Positions 24,644-35,247 of a stretch of 64,000 nucleotides of DNA are shown piece after piece. The position numbers and the translations under genes are program-made. Under the pieces are notes generated by a model. The model was not told the origin of the DNA and made no database searches. It saw nothing but the letters and a program-made list of their open reading frames with translations. The DNA lies in NCBI RefSeq assembly GCF_018332655.1, contig NZ_BOQL01000018.1, forward strand, positions 372,001 to 436,000, in the 5' to 3' direction. The stretch comes from Actinoplanes auranticolor (GTDB taxonomy: Bacteria > Actinomycetota > Actinomycetes > Mycobacteriales > Micromonosporaceae). Position 1 is the stretch's first letter; each line of letters begins with the position of its first letter.

Positions 24644-25456
24644 TCAGCCCGCGGCGCGGACGATGAGCTTGACGACCGTCTCCGGACGCGAGACCGCCAC
24701 GGCGTGCGAGGCCCCCTTGACGGTCACGGTGGCACGGGAGCCGCCGCGTTCGGCCATGAACTTCTGCGCCGGCAACGGGATGTTCTTGTCGGCACCGGCC
24801 AGCACGAACCATGACGGGATGCTCGCCCAGGCGGGCTTGCCGGACGCCTCGCCCAGCGCGGCGTCCCGGATGGGACGCTGGGTGCTCGCCATGACGGCAG
24901 CCTGCCGGGCCGGGACGTCGGCGGCGAACTGCTGCCGGAAGAGCGAGGGCTTGATGTAGAGGTCGTTCGAGCCGTCGGGCAGCGGGACCGGTGCCAGCGT
25001 CTCGCCCAGCGTGCTGCCGGGGTACTTCGCAGCGAGCTCTGCTGCGGCTTCGCCCTCGGCGGGGGCGAAGGCGGCGACGTACACCAGGGCCTTGATCTTC
25101 GGGGAACGTGCCTTCACGTTGGTGATGACGGCGCCACCGTAGGAGTGGCCGACGAGCACCACGGGCCCGTCGATGCCGGCGAGACGTGCGTCGAGGGCGT
25201 CGGCGTCGGAGAGGACTCCGCGCAGGGGGTTCGCCACGGCGACAGCGGCGAAGCCGCGCCGCTGCAGCCGCTCGATGACAGGGGTCCAGCTGCTGCCGTC
25301 CGCGAAGGCGCCGTGGACGAGGACGATCGTGGGCTTCTGCCCGGCGGGATGGGCGGCCACCGCGTGCGAAGTGCCGAACAGAGCGGGTCCGGCGACCGCG
25401 ACGAGCGCGGTCAGCAGAGCGGCGATACGTACGGTGACGCGGTTGTGCGGGTGCAT
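24644..25456 (-). CDS. exported alpha/beta hydrolase
   Basis: A 270-residue protein with an N-terminal signal (hydrophobic ALLTALVAVAGPALFG, cleavage after AVAA). The fold starts IVLVHGAFADGSSW, the nucleophile lies in VGHSYGGAV, the acid in LAGADKNIP and the His in GASHAVAVS. It is an esterase/lipase of the group that includes salicylate-esterase-like proteins. It lies 8 bp after the chloroperoxidase-like gene, so the two form an operon. Confidence 0.88.
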   Translation of the reverse strand: MHPHNRVTVRIAALLTALVAVAGPALFGTSHAVAAHPAGQKPTIVLVHGAFADGSSWTPVIERLQRRGFAAVAVANPLRGVLSDADALDARLAGIDGPVVLVGHSYGGAVITNVKARSPKIKALVYVAAFAPAEGEAAAELAAKYPGSTLGETLAPVPLPDGSNDLYIKPSLFRQQFAADVPARQAAVMASTQRPIRDAALGEASGKPAWASIPSWFVLAGADKNIPLPAQKFMAERGGSRATVTVKGASHAVAVSRPETVVKLIVRAAG

Positions 25457-25464
25457 GTCGGGTC

Positions 25465-27297
<1,833 letters not shown>

Positions 27298-27621
27298 TCA
27301 GGTCACGTCCGGTTGAGGAGCCCGACCGGCTCCCCAGGTGAGGGTGATCTCGAAATTGCCCTCGGTCGCGGCCCTGGCCACCAGCCAGTTCGCCGTGCCG
27401 GTGACCTTGACCCCGAACTTCACCTGAACGGTGTCGGGGGCCATGGCCCGGGTCTGCTCGAGGACCTCCCTGGCTGCCGCGATGGCCGGCTCGACGGCCC
27501 GCCGGACATGACCCGCCACCTGCTCGACACCGACGGGAACGAATCCCTCGACCGGATTGATCTCGATGGACACCGCCTCGTCATCGTCGAGGGCATAGGT
27601 CACGACCTGCGACTCGGACAT
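27298..27621 (-). CDS. trypco1-like protein (CU044_2847 family)
   Basis: A 107-residue protein starting ATG 27621 after a perfect AGGAGG. It begins with a strand-rich part, then a helix with VRRAVEPAIAAAREVLEQ, and ends VQVKFGVKVTGTANWLVARA and FEITLTWG. The VxFGVKxxG...VxLxW end pattern is that of the trypsin-co-occurring domain 1 (trypco1) family. Those proteins are found beside trypsin-like proteases in predicted bacterial conflict systems. It is divergent from exactly such a gene, 74 bp away, which strongly supports the assignment. Its biochemical role is unproven; it may regulate or be cleaved by the protease. Confidence 0.8.
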   Translation of the reverse strand: MSESQVVTYALDDDEAVSIEINPVEGFVPVGVEQVAGHVRRAVEPAIAAAREVLEQTRAMAPDTVQVKFGVKVTGTANWLVARAATEGNFEITLTWGAGRAPQPDVT

Positions 27622-27667
27622 CGAACCTCCTGAGAGCGGCGCTCGGGCGGAAAACCAGTCTGGACGG

Positions 27668-27685
27668 TTGCAGCATGTGATGCAA
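27668..27685. promoter_or_regulatory. palindrome between the divergent trypco1 and protease genes
   Basis: TTGCAGCATGTGATGCAA is an imperfect 18-bp palindrome (7 of 9 pairs). On the minus strand it overlaps a possible promoter for trypco1: -35 TTGCAT, 17-bp spacer, -10 CAGACT. It ends 10 bp before the protease start ATG. It is a candidate operator for both genes; the binding protein is unknown. Confidence 0.4.
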
Positions 27686-27695
27686 ACATCTACGG

Positions 27696-30600
27696 ATGGT
27701 CATCGAACGGGCGGGCGGTCGACATTTCGCCGGGCCCGGTTACGACCCCTGGACGGTGACGATCTTCGCCGGCACGGCTCGTACCCCGCTGGGCTGCGGT
27801 GTGTTGATCGACCGGCGGCGGGTGCTCACCTGCTGGCACGTGATCGAGGGCCAGAAGGCGATGACCATCGCTTTTCCCAAGGCCGACGTACCCCGGACGG
27901 TGCGGGTGGAGGTCGCCGAGGCCCGCGGTGACCACCATCTCGACGTGGCGGTGCTGCGGCTGGCCGCGGACGCGCCACCGGAGGCAGCGCCGGCCCCGCT
28001 CAGGTCACCGCGCCCGCAGGATCTGACCGGCGACCGGTGGTGGGCGTTCGGATTTCCGCGGGAGTCCGAATCCGGGGCGGACGCGCACGGGCAGATCGGC
28101 ATTCGCCTCGCATACGGGCGGGTCCGCCTGGAAACACAGTCGCGGTACGTCGTCAAGGCGGGCTTCAGCGGCACCGGCGTCTGGTCGCGCGACTTCAACG
28201 CGGTCGTCGGCCTGGTCGTGCAGGCCCAGCCGGGCGGCCGCAACGCCGGCGACGCCGAGGCGATCACCCTCCACCAGATCGCCCGGGAGCTTCCGGACGA
28301 GAAAGTGCAGGCGCTGGCCGCCTGGTCGATCGCCGCGGCCGGGGACACCGCTCTCGAAGCGTGGGGCTGGTCGCTGACCACCGACCGGGAGGCGGTACGG
28401 CACTGGCGGCCCCGGGCGCGCGGCGTGTCCATCGACACCGAGGGCGGCTACCGGTTCCGTGGCCGCACTGTTGCTCTCACCGAGGTCGTCGGCTGGCTGC
28501 AGCGCGCGGTTCCGGACACCCGGGTGCTGGTGGTCACCGGATCTCCGGGGGTCGGCAAGTCGGCCGTGCTCGGACGCATCGTGACAACCGCGGACGAGGC
28601 CGTCCGCGCGGCGCTGCCCACCGACGACCGTAACGTCCGGGCACCTGTCGGCTCGGTGGCCTGCGCTGTCCACATGAAAGGCAAGACCGCGCTGGACGTG
28701 GCCGTCGAGATCGCCCGCGCTGCCTCCATCCGGATGCCTCGGACCGTCAACGACCTGGCGCCCGCGCTGCGCGACCGGCTGTCGCGGACCCGCGGCCGGT
28801 TCAACCTGATCGTCGACGCACTTGATGAGGCAGCCACCCCGGCGCAGGCGCGGCTGATCGTTTCCGCCTTGCTCCTGCCGGTCGCCCGCACCTGCGCCCC
28901 GTTCGGCGCCCAGGTCATCGTCGGTAGCCGCCGCGCCGACGACAAGGGTTCCCTGCTGCGGGCCTTCGGCAAGAGTGCCCACCTCATCGATCTCGACCGG
29001 CAGCAGTACTTCGCCGAGGCCGACCTGGAGGCGTACGCGCTGGCCACGCTCGCTCTGCTGGGAGCCGAGCGAGCCGGTAACCCCTACGCCGACAGTGCGG
29101 TCGCCGAGCCGGTGGCACGCCGTATCGCGACCCTGGCCGACCGGAACTTCCTCATCGCAGGTCTCATCGCCCGCTCGCACGGCATGTACGACGAGGAGGC
29201 CATCGAGCCCGACTCCCTCTCCTTCACCGCCACCGTTGACGAGGCGCTCACCGAATACCTCAACCGGCTGCCCCCGGTCGACGGTGTGCCGGCAACCGAC
29301 CTGTTGACCGCCCTCGGCTATGCCCATCCACCGGGGATGTCGATCGACCTCTGGCGGGTCGCGCTGGAAGCTCTCGACGTGCACATCGGCCGTGAAGGGC
29401 TGCTCTCCTTCGCCGGCTCGTCCGCCGCCAACTTCCTGGTCGAGTCGAGCCACGACGCCGGTACGCCCCGGTACCGGCTCTTCCACCAGGCACTCAACGA
29501 TTCGCTGGTGCGGAGACGGACCCTGAGCGACCGTCGTGGCGCCGACCAGCTGGCGCTCGCACAGCACCTCATCGGCTACGGGCGGCAGGCGGGCTGGGCG
29601 CAGGCCGATCCGTACCTGTTGCGCACCCTGCCGACCTATGCCGCCTGGGCCGGCCTGATCGACGAACTGCTCGCCGATGACGCCTTCCTGCTCCACGCCG
29701 ACCTTCCGCGCCTGACTCAGCTCGCCGAGCACGCGCTGACCCCGGGTGGGCGAGCCCGTGCCCGGCTGTTGCGGCTGACCCCACACGCGCTCAATGCGTC
29801 GCCGGCCGAGCGGGCGGCCCTGTTCGGCGTGACCTCCGCCTTGGAGCAGCAGCCGAACACCTTTGCGGCCTGGCCGGGTGCGCCGTACCGGGTGGGGTGG
29901 GCGGCGGTGCCCAGCCGCGCCGAGCACAGCATTCTGGAAAGTCATACCGGCGCCGTGCGGGCGATCTGCGCCGTGACGGTCGACCGGAGGTCACATGTCG
30001 CCTCGGTCGGTGACTTTCCGTTCGTACGGCTCTGGGATCCGGCGACCGGCCAGCACTGGGCGGTGCCGATCAGGACCGGTGAACAGGGCAGGCAGGCGCA
30101 GGCCGAACCGCTCTTCGCGGTCTGCCCGGTGACCGGGGGTGAGCGGCCTCTGCTCGCGGCCGCCGGAAAGAGCGGGACGATCTACTTCATCGACGCGACC
30201 AACCGACGCCTGGAGGGTACGTTCGCCGGGCCGACCACAGCTGTCCGGTCGCTGTGCACCGTCACCATCGAACGCCGTACCCACCTGGTTGCCGGTTGCG
30301 ACGACGGCATGATCCGGGTCTGGGAACTACGGACCGGCGCCCAGGTCCGCGTCATCGCGGCGCACAGCGGCTCGGTACGGACGGTGTCGGTGATCGAGTC
30401 GACCCGTGGCCCCGCGGTGTTGTCGGCGGGGGACGACTTCCTGGCGCGGGTGTGGGATCCGCACGGGTGGGAGGTCACCATTCAGTTCGCCGGTCATGTC
30501 GACCGGGTCCGCGCCGCCTGCGCCCTGACCGTCGGTGGCCGGATGTCGATCGCCGCCACCAACTACAAGAGCGTCCTGATCCACAACCGCGGTGCTCAGG

Positions 30601-31838
30601 GATCGCCGATCGCGTCGAACGGGCACAGCAAGGCGATCCTCGGCATCGCCCCGTGCCGGGTCAACGGCCAGACGGCACTGGCCACGGTGTCCAGCGACGG
30701 CGACGTCCGGGTGTGGGATCCGCGAAAAGGCCACTGCCTGCGGGTCCTGGCCGGTCACACCGACGTGGTCCACGCGGTCTGCACGGTCGTCCTGGACGGC
30801 CACGAGTACCTGGCGACGGGCGGGAAGGACCGCACGGTGCGGCTGTGGGATCTGACCGCCGACGAGGGCAGGGTCGGAGCAGCCCGTCGCGGTGGCCGGA
30901 CCAGCGCGGCCTGCACCGTCCGGCTGCGGACCGACACGGTTGCGGGCGTGGACGGCACCAGCGGTGTGATCCGTCTGCAGACCGCCGAGACCGGCGCCGA
31001 GATCCGATTGATGGGCGGCGGCCTCGGAACCGTCAACAGCCTCTGCAAGGTGCGAGTACAAGACCGTGAGTTCCTCGTCGTCGCCAGTGACTCCGGTGTC
31101 ATCCAGACCTGGGACCCCATCACCGGCAAACAGATCCTGACGGACATCCGCCGCTTCGACTATCTCCAGGCGGTCTGCGCCTTCCGCACCGAGGACGGCG
31201 AGGATCTGCTGGCGATCGCGGGCCCCCGGAACCGCGGGGTGACCCTCCAGTTCTGCCGGCCGGAAGACGGCCGGATCGTCCACCGATCGCGTCTGACCGA
31301 CCGGCTCAACTTCGGCGCACCGATCGACGACATCCAGCGGGTCAATGCCATCCGGCAGCTTCCCGGCGCCGACCGGCTGCTGGCCGCAGCCGGCGACGAC
31401 GACGTGCTGCTGTGGGGTCCGACCGGCCGCTACCTGACCACTCTCCGCGGACATGGCGGCACGGTCCGGGCGCTGACCGCGATAGCGGCTGACGGTAAGT
31501 GGCTGCTCGCGTCCGCGGGCGACGACCGTAAGATCCGGTTCTGGAACACTCAGACCCAGACCTGCACCGCCGTACTGACCGGCCACCTGGACGGAGTCAG
31601 CGCCCTGTGCCCGGTCACCGTCGGCGGGCGGTCCCTGCTCGCCTCCGGCGGTCGGGACAGGACGATCCGCTTGTGGGAGCCCACCGGCGGTTCCCCGATC
31701 CTGTCCATTCCCGTCCACTATCCGGTGCTGGCCTGCCTGGAGGTGTCCGGTCTGCTGTTCGTCGGCCTCACCGCAGGCTGTCTGGCTCTGAACCTGAACG
31801 CCAGTCATCAGGAACTGCCGAACTTCTGGGAACGCTGA
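27696..31838 (+). CDS. trypsin-like protease / STAND ATPase / WD40 conflict protein
   Basis: A 1380-residue three-part protein with no signal peptide. Residues 1-200 are a trypsin-like protease with a full triad: His48 (LTCWHV), Asp83 (HHLDVAV), Ser158 (KAGFSGTGVW). Residues 255-560 form a STAND/NACHT-type ATPase with Walker A GSPGVGKS (282-289) and Walker B LIVDALDE (371-378), then a helical stretch. From about 745 to 1370 there are about 14 WD40-like repeats (FVRLWDP, MIRVWEL, DVRVWDP, TVRLWDL, KIRFWNT, TIRLWEP), enough for two seven-blade propellers. The plan is sensor propeller, ATPase switch, protease effector, as in NLR-like immune proteins. ATG 27696 has only a weak ribosome-binding site. 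Confidence 0.88.
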   Translation: MVIERAGGRHFAGPGYDPWTVTIFAGTARTPLGCGVLIDRRRVLTCWHVIEGQKAMTIAFPKADVPRTVRVEVAEARGDHHLDVAVLRLAADAPPEAAPAPLRSPRPQDLTGDRWWAFGFPRESESGADAHGQIGIRLAYGRVRLETQSRYVVKAGFSGTGVWSRDFNAVVGLVVQAQPGGRNAGDAEAITLHQIARELPDEKVQALAAWSIAAAGDTALEAWGWSLTTDREAVRHWRPRARGVSIDTEGGYRFRGRTVALTEVVGWLQRAVPDTRVLVVTGSPGVGKSAVLGRIVTTADEAVRAALPTDDRNVRAPVGSVACAVHMKGKTALDVAVEIARAASIRMPRTVNDLAPALRDRLSRTRGRFNLIVDALDEAATPAQARLIVSALLLPVARTCAPFGAQVIVGSRRADDKGSLLRAFGKSAHLIDLDRQQYFAEADLEAYALATLALLGAERAGNPYADSAVAEPVARRIATLADRNFLIAGLIARSHGMYDEEAIEPDSLSFTATVDEALTEYLNRLPPVDGVPATDLLTALGYAHPPGMSIDLWRVALEALDVHIGREGLLSFAGSSAANFLVESSHDAGTPRYRLFHQALNDSLVRRRTLSDRRGADQLALAQHLIGYGRQAGWAQADPYLLRTLPTYAAWAGLIDELLADDAFLLHADLPRLTQLAEHALTPGGRARARLLRLTPHALNASPAERAALFGVTSALEQQPNTFAAWPGAPYRVGWAAVPSRAEHSILESHTGAVRAICAVTVDRRSHVASVGDFPFVRLWDPATGQHWAVPIRTGEQGRQAQAEPLFAVCPVTGGERPLLAAAGKSGTIYFIDATNRRLEGTFAGPTTAVRSLCTVTIERRTHLVAGCDDGMIRVWELRTGAQVRVIAAHSGSVRTVSVIESTRGPAVLSAGDDFLARVWDPHGWEVTIQFAGHVDRVRAACALTVGGRMSIAATNYKSVLIHNRGAQGSPIASNGHSKAILGIAPCRVNGQTALATVSSDGDVRVWDPRKGHCLRVLAGHTDVVHAVCTVVLDGHEYLATGGKDRTVRLWDLTADEGRVGAARRGGRTSAACTVRLRTDTVAGVDGTSGVIRLQTAETGAEIRLMGGGLGTVNSLCKVRVQDREFLVVASDSGVIQTWDPITGKQILTDIRRFDYLQAVCAFRTEDGEDLLAIAGPRNRGVTLQFCRPEDGRIVHRSRLTDRLNFGAPIDDIQRVNAIRQLPGADRLLAAAGDDDVLLWGPTGRYLTTLRGHGGTVRALTAIAADGKWLLASAGDDRKIRFWNTQTQTCTAVLTGHLDGVSALCPVTVGGRSLLASGGRDRTIRLWEPTGGSPILSIPVHYPVLACLEVSGLLFVGLTAGCLALNLNASHQELPNFWER

Positions 31839-31857
31839 ATGATGCGGCCGCCCCCGG

Positions 31858-32322
31858 CTATGTGACGCGGTAGGCGGCGTACCGGACCCGGTCGGCCTCG
31901 CGGATCGCGGACGCGATGAAGACGTTCTGCTCCAGGGCGGCCAGCGCCGGCACCGAGGTCTCCAGTCGGACGCACAGGCGGAAGTAGTAGTCGGACGGGT
32001 CGACCGCGTCGCCCCGTAACAACGCTTCGAGGATCTCCGGACGCCCGCTGCGGACGCCGAACGTACGGATGTAGACGTGGCCGCCGCCGGCGGTCAGCGC
32101 CGAGTAGCGGGTGTCGATCTCGATCGCGCCGTCGGCGCGGACCAGCTGCCAGTCGGCGCCGCCGGGGAGGATGTCGGCCGTGAAGAGGCCGGTGACCCGG
32201 CCGCCGACGACCGGCACGACCCGCCGGTGACCGGCGCGGGTCACCCCGTGGTCCTCCAGCGCGCCGAGCCGGGCCTCCACCTCGAACGCGGGCTCCAGAC
32301 CCGGAGCCGCCGGCGCACTCAT
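31858..32322 (-). CDS. DUF3237 family protein
   Basis: A 154-residue protein with the DUF3237 pattern: an N-terminal strand (AFEVEARLG), GRVTGLFTADILPGGADWQL, IEIDTRYSA, then a second half with DYYFRLCVRLETSVPALAAL and VRYAAYRV. This is a calycin-like beta barrel; function is unknown, but it often accompanies aromatic or ketone catabolism genes. It is the third gene of the monooxygenase-MarR-DUF3237 operon and overlaps the MarR gene by 4 bp. Confidence 0.85.
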   Translation of the reverse strand: MSAPAAPGLEPAFEVEARLGALEDHGVTRAGHRRVVPVVGGRVTGLFTADILPGGADWQLVRADGAIEIDTRYSALTAGGGHVYIRTFGVRSGRPEILEALLRGDAVDPSDYYFRLCVRLETSVPALAALEQNVFIASAIREADRVRYAAYRVT

Positions 32323-32786
32323 GGGACGTCCCGGGTCTGTGTGAGGGCGTCGCGCAGGCGTTCCAACGCGGGCACCGCGGCGGCCAGAGCTGACCGGTCC
32401 CCTTCCGGCAGGGTGGCCACAGCGCGGGCGACCAGGTTCCCGCTGGCGAGATCGAAGCGGTCGAACAGGTCGAGGGCCTTCGCGGTGGCGCGGACGTCGA
32501 CGTGCCGAGGGCTGTCGGGACGGGGGCGGCGCTCGACGAGACCGTTGGCCTCCATCGTGGTGAGCAGGTTGCTGACCGTCGAGCGGCTCAGGCGGAGGCG
32601 TTCGGCGAGCTCGCCGGGGGCGGCCACCGTACCGCGGGGCAACGCCCGGATGATCTCGATCTGTGCGTCCGGGATCTCCGGCAGGTGCTCCGCGGCCCGG
32701 GCGGCGGCCAGCAGTGTCCGGCGCAGTGGCGAGATGACGGATGCCAGCCGGGCCGCGTCCAGCTCAGTCGTTTCCCGGGCGGTCAC
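32319..32786 (-). CDS. MarR-family regulator
   Basis: A 155-residue winged-HTH protein starting GTG 32786 in a GTGA overlap with the upstream monooxygenase gene. The HTH is in LAERLRLSRSTVSNLLTTME with the wing GLVERRPRPDSPRHVDV. Long N- and C-terminal helices form the dimer. It is most likely the repressor that binds the palindrome at 34058-34078, releasing it when an aromatic ligand binds. Confidence 0.9.
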   Translation of the reverse strand: MTARETTELDAARLASVISPLRRTLLAAARAAEHLPEIPDAQIEIIRALPRGTVAAPGELAERLRLSRSTVSNLLTTMEANGLVERRPRPDSPRHVDVRATAKALDLFDRFDLASGNLVARAVATLPEGDRSALAAAVPALERLRDALTQTRDVP

Positions 32787-34021
32787 GGCAGGATGCCTGA
32801 GAACGCTGTCGGTGTCAGGGAAGCGCGTTCGTTGAGAGCAGCGGGGAGAAATCCTGCTGCCTTCTTGTACCCGGTGGCGATCTCGGTGAGCTCGTCCGGG
32901 GGGATGACGTCGTGGATGTGCTCGAATCCGGCCGGCGCCCGCTCGTGGGCGAGCACCATCACGTGTTCCGGGCCGTGCCGCCGGTTGCTCAGCACCAGCG
33001 CGGTGGTCGCCGGACGCCGGTCCGCCTCGTAGGCGTCGAGCGCCTGCCGGACCGTCGGCGCGGTGGCGAGGTGGAAGGCGAGCGTCCGGGCGTCCAGGAT
33101 CGCCTGCGACGCTCCGTTGGAACCGTTCGGATACATCGGGTGGGCCGCGTCCCCGAGCAGCGTCGTGTTCTGGTGGGTCCACCTGTCGATCGGATCCCGG
33201 TCCACCATGGGGTATTCGAGGATCTCGTCGGTGGCGCCCAGCAGTGCCGGCACGTCGAGCCACGGGAAACGCCATTCCTGGAAGAGCGCGATGACCGGCG
33301 CGGGATCGACGGCCTGATTCCAGTCCGCGTTCGTCCCGGCGAAACCGGGACCGCGTCGCTCGGCGACGACATTGATCAGGTCAGGACCGATCGGGTACGC
33401 GACGAACTTCCGTTCCCCGTCCCCGGCCATGATCATGGTTCGCCCGTCGAGGAATCCGGGCGCCCGCGCCGTCCCTCGCCACAGGGTGAGCCCGTTCCAG
33501 ACCGGGGCTCCTTCGCCGGGCTGATGGTGCCGGCGCAGCGCCGAGTGGATGCCGTCCGCCCCGATGATCAGGTCGCCCTCGACGCTGACCTCTCCGGCTG
33601 CCGTTTCGAAGCGCGCGACGCCGTTCCGGACGCCGACGAGTCGGTGCCCGGTGCGCACCACGCCGGCCCCCAGCCGTTCCCGCACCACCGTGAGGAGTTC
33701 CATCTGGAACCGGCCGCGGTGCACGGACAGCTGCGGCCAGCGATATCCGGCGGCCAGGCCGCGCGGCTCGCTCCAGATCTGCTGGCCGTGCCGGTTGTAG
33801 TAGGCCAGCGTGCCGGGCGCGACGCCCAGCCTTTCCACGCGTTCGCCGAGGCCCAGCTCGGTGAGCTCACGGACGGCGTGCGGAAGCAGGTTGATCCCGA
33901 CGCCGAGCGGCCCCAGCGCGGCCGCGCGCTCATAGACGGCGATGTCGCGAAAGCCGGCCTGGTGCAGGCTGAGCGCGGCGGTGAGGCCACCGATACCGGC
34001 GCCCGCGATCACGATCGCCAC
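32783..34021 (-). CDS. FAD-dependent aromatic monooxygenase
   Basis: A 412-residue class A flavoprotein monooxygenase of the salicylate hydroxylase type. It has the FAD dinucleotide motif IVIAGAGIGGLTAALSL, the DG motif region LIIGADGIHSALR, and the GD motif TLLGDAAHPMYPNGSNGASQ. GTG 34021 is chosen because it puts the FAD motif at the N-terminus and follows GGAGGG; longer starts add an unrelated Gly-rich tail. It probably hydroxylates an aromatic or heteroaromatic compound. It is first in a three-gene operon controlled at the adjacent MarR-type palindrome and is divergent from an ABC importer that may bring in the substrate. Confidence 0.9.
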   Translation of the reverse strand: MAIVIAGAGIGGLTAALSLHQAGFRDIAVYERAAALGPLGVGINLLPHAVRELTELGLGERVERLGVAPGTLAYYNRHGQQIWSEPRGLAAGYRWPQLSVHRGRFQMELLTVVRERLGAGVVRTGHRLVGVRNGVARFETAAGEVSVEGDLIIGADGIHSALRRHHQPGEGAPVWNGLTLWRGTARAPGFLDGRTMIMAGDGERKFVAYPIGPDLINVVAERRGPGFAGTNADWNQAVDPAPVIALFQEWRFPWLDVPALLGATDEILEYPMVDRDPIDRWTHQNTTLLGDAAHPMYPNGSNGASQAILDARTLAFHLATAPTVRQALDAYEADRRPATTALVLSNRRHGPEHVMVLAHERAPAGFEHIHDVIPPDELTEIATGYKKAAGFLPAALNERASLTPTAFSGILP

Positions 34022-34057
34022 GTCGTCGCTCCCTCCGCCGCCGCAACCACCAATGGC

Positions 34058-34078
34058 ACAGTTTTGTGACAAAAGTGT
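34058..34078 (-). promoter_or_regulatory. MarR-type operator
   Basis: A 21-bp palindrome with arms ACAGTTTTGT and ACAAAAGTGT around a central G; all ten pairs match except one G/G. A minus-strand -35 TTGACG (34089-34084) lies just upstream, so a bound dimer would cover the promoter of the monooxygenase operon. The operon encodes a MarR protein, the obvious candidate. Confidence 0.7.
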
Positions 34079-34150
34079 AGTCACGTCAAGGGTTTCCCGG
34101 CGAAAAACCGACGCCACCGGAATCGCTATGCCGGGGACCGAATCACATTC

Positions 34151-34179
34151 TTGACAATCTATGTCTTCTGCCTGACGCT
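34151..34179 (+). promoter_or_regulatory. promoter of the NitT/TauT-type importer operon
   Basis: Consensus -35 TTGACA (34151-34156), 17-bp spacer, and GACGCT (34174-34179) as a weak -10. It is 88 bp before the substrate-binding-protein start and 73 bp from the MarR palindrome on the other side. Confidence 0.5.
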
Positions 34180-34266
34180 GATCAGCGCGGTCCCGCGGTG
34201 CCATCGCCGCGGCGGCCACGTCGACTTCTCCGGGTGTGCCAACGTCGCCCCACGGAAGGGCTCGTC

Positions 34267-35241
34267 ATGAAGAAGCTCACCGCCCTTGCTGTCCTCGCCG
34301 GCATCGCGATCGCCCTGACCGGGTGCACGGACTCCGATGCCACCACACCGTCTTCCGAAGCCGGTGGCGACCTGCGGAAGGTCCGCGTGGCGGCCCTGCC
34401 CATCAGTGAGACCGCCGCGCTGTGGGCCGGCATCGAGGCGGGCACCTTCCGCAAGCAAGGACTCGATGTGGAGGTGCTGCCCGCACAGGGTGGCGCGCAG
34501 GCCATTCCGGCGCTGATCAACGGTGACATCGATTTCGCCATCGGTCAGCCGTTCGGCCCGTTCCGCGCCGATCTGCAGAACCTCGGTGTCGTGATCGTCG
34601 GTAACTACGCGTCGTCCTACGCCGACGGTGACGACATCAATGCGGTGGTGGCATCGGCGAAATCCGGCATCACCCGGCCGGCCCAGCTCGCCGGGCGCAA
34701 GGTGTCCGTCAACAGCCTCGGTGCGGCCGGCGATGTCACGATCATGGCGGCGGTCGAGAAGGACGGCGGCGACCCCGCCAAGGTCGAGTTCGTCGAGGTC
34801 GCCTTCCCGGACGCCCCGGCCCAGCTCGCGGCCGGCAACATCGATGCCGCCTGGGTGACCGAACCGTTCATCACCCAGCTCCGTGAGCGCGGCGACAAGC
34901 TCGTGGTCGCGCCGTACCAAGCCACGATCCCCGGCCTCACGACGCTGACGACGATCACGTCGAGCAAGCTGAGAGAGTCCGATGCCGCGCTCGTCACGGA
35001 TTTCTCCACCGCCATGAAGGAAACGCTCGCCTGGGCCAGGGATCCCGCCAACGAGGGGAGCCTTCGTCAGGCCATCAAGGACAACCTCGAGCTTCCGGAC
35101 GCGGTCGCGGATTCCGTGCGCCTGCCGGCGTTCGGGTGGGAGCTCGACCGGGCCGGCCTGGAGCAACTGGCGGCGCTGGCCCGCAAGTACGGCGTCCTCG
35201 AACGGCAACCTGACTTCGACCGCCTCATCCAGCAGCAGTAG
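34267..35241 (+). CDS. NitT/TauT-type ABC substrate-binding lipoprotein
   Basis: A 324-residue exported lipoprotein: MKK start, hydrophobic core, lipobox LTGC with the mature Cys at residue 19. The mature part has the SsuA/ThiY-like opening (VRVAALPISETAALWAGIEA, FRKQGLDVEVLPAQGG), then INGDIDFAIGQPF. Start ATG 34267 has GAAGGG upstream. It binds a small organic ligand (sulfonate, pyrimidine or aromatic type) outside the cell and delivers it to the two permeases that follow. The divergent monooxygenase suggests an aromatic ligand, but this is inference. Confidence 0.92.
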   Translation: MKKLTALAVLAGIAIALTGCTDSDATTPSSEAGGDLRKVRVAALPISETAALWAGIEAGTFRKQGLDVEVLPAQGGAQAIPALINGDIDFAIGQPFGPFRADLQNLGVVIVGNYASSYADGDDINAVVASAKSGITRPAQLAGRKVSVNSLGAAGDVTIMAAVEKDGGDPAKVEFVEVAFPDAPAQLAAGNIDAAWVTEPFITQLRERGDKLVVAPYQATIPGLTTLTTITSSKLRESDAALVTDFSTAMKETLAWARDPANEGSLRQAIKDNLELPDAVADSVRLPAFGWELDRAGLEQLAALARKYGVLERQPDFDRLIQQQ

Positions 35242-35247
35242 GCGGCA

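Noticed and set aside
28005..29945. A 646-codon minus-strand frame inside the trypsin-STAND-WD40 gene
   Set aside because: Biased composition without motifs; the plus strand encodes the protease triad and P-loop.
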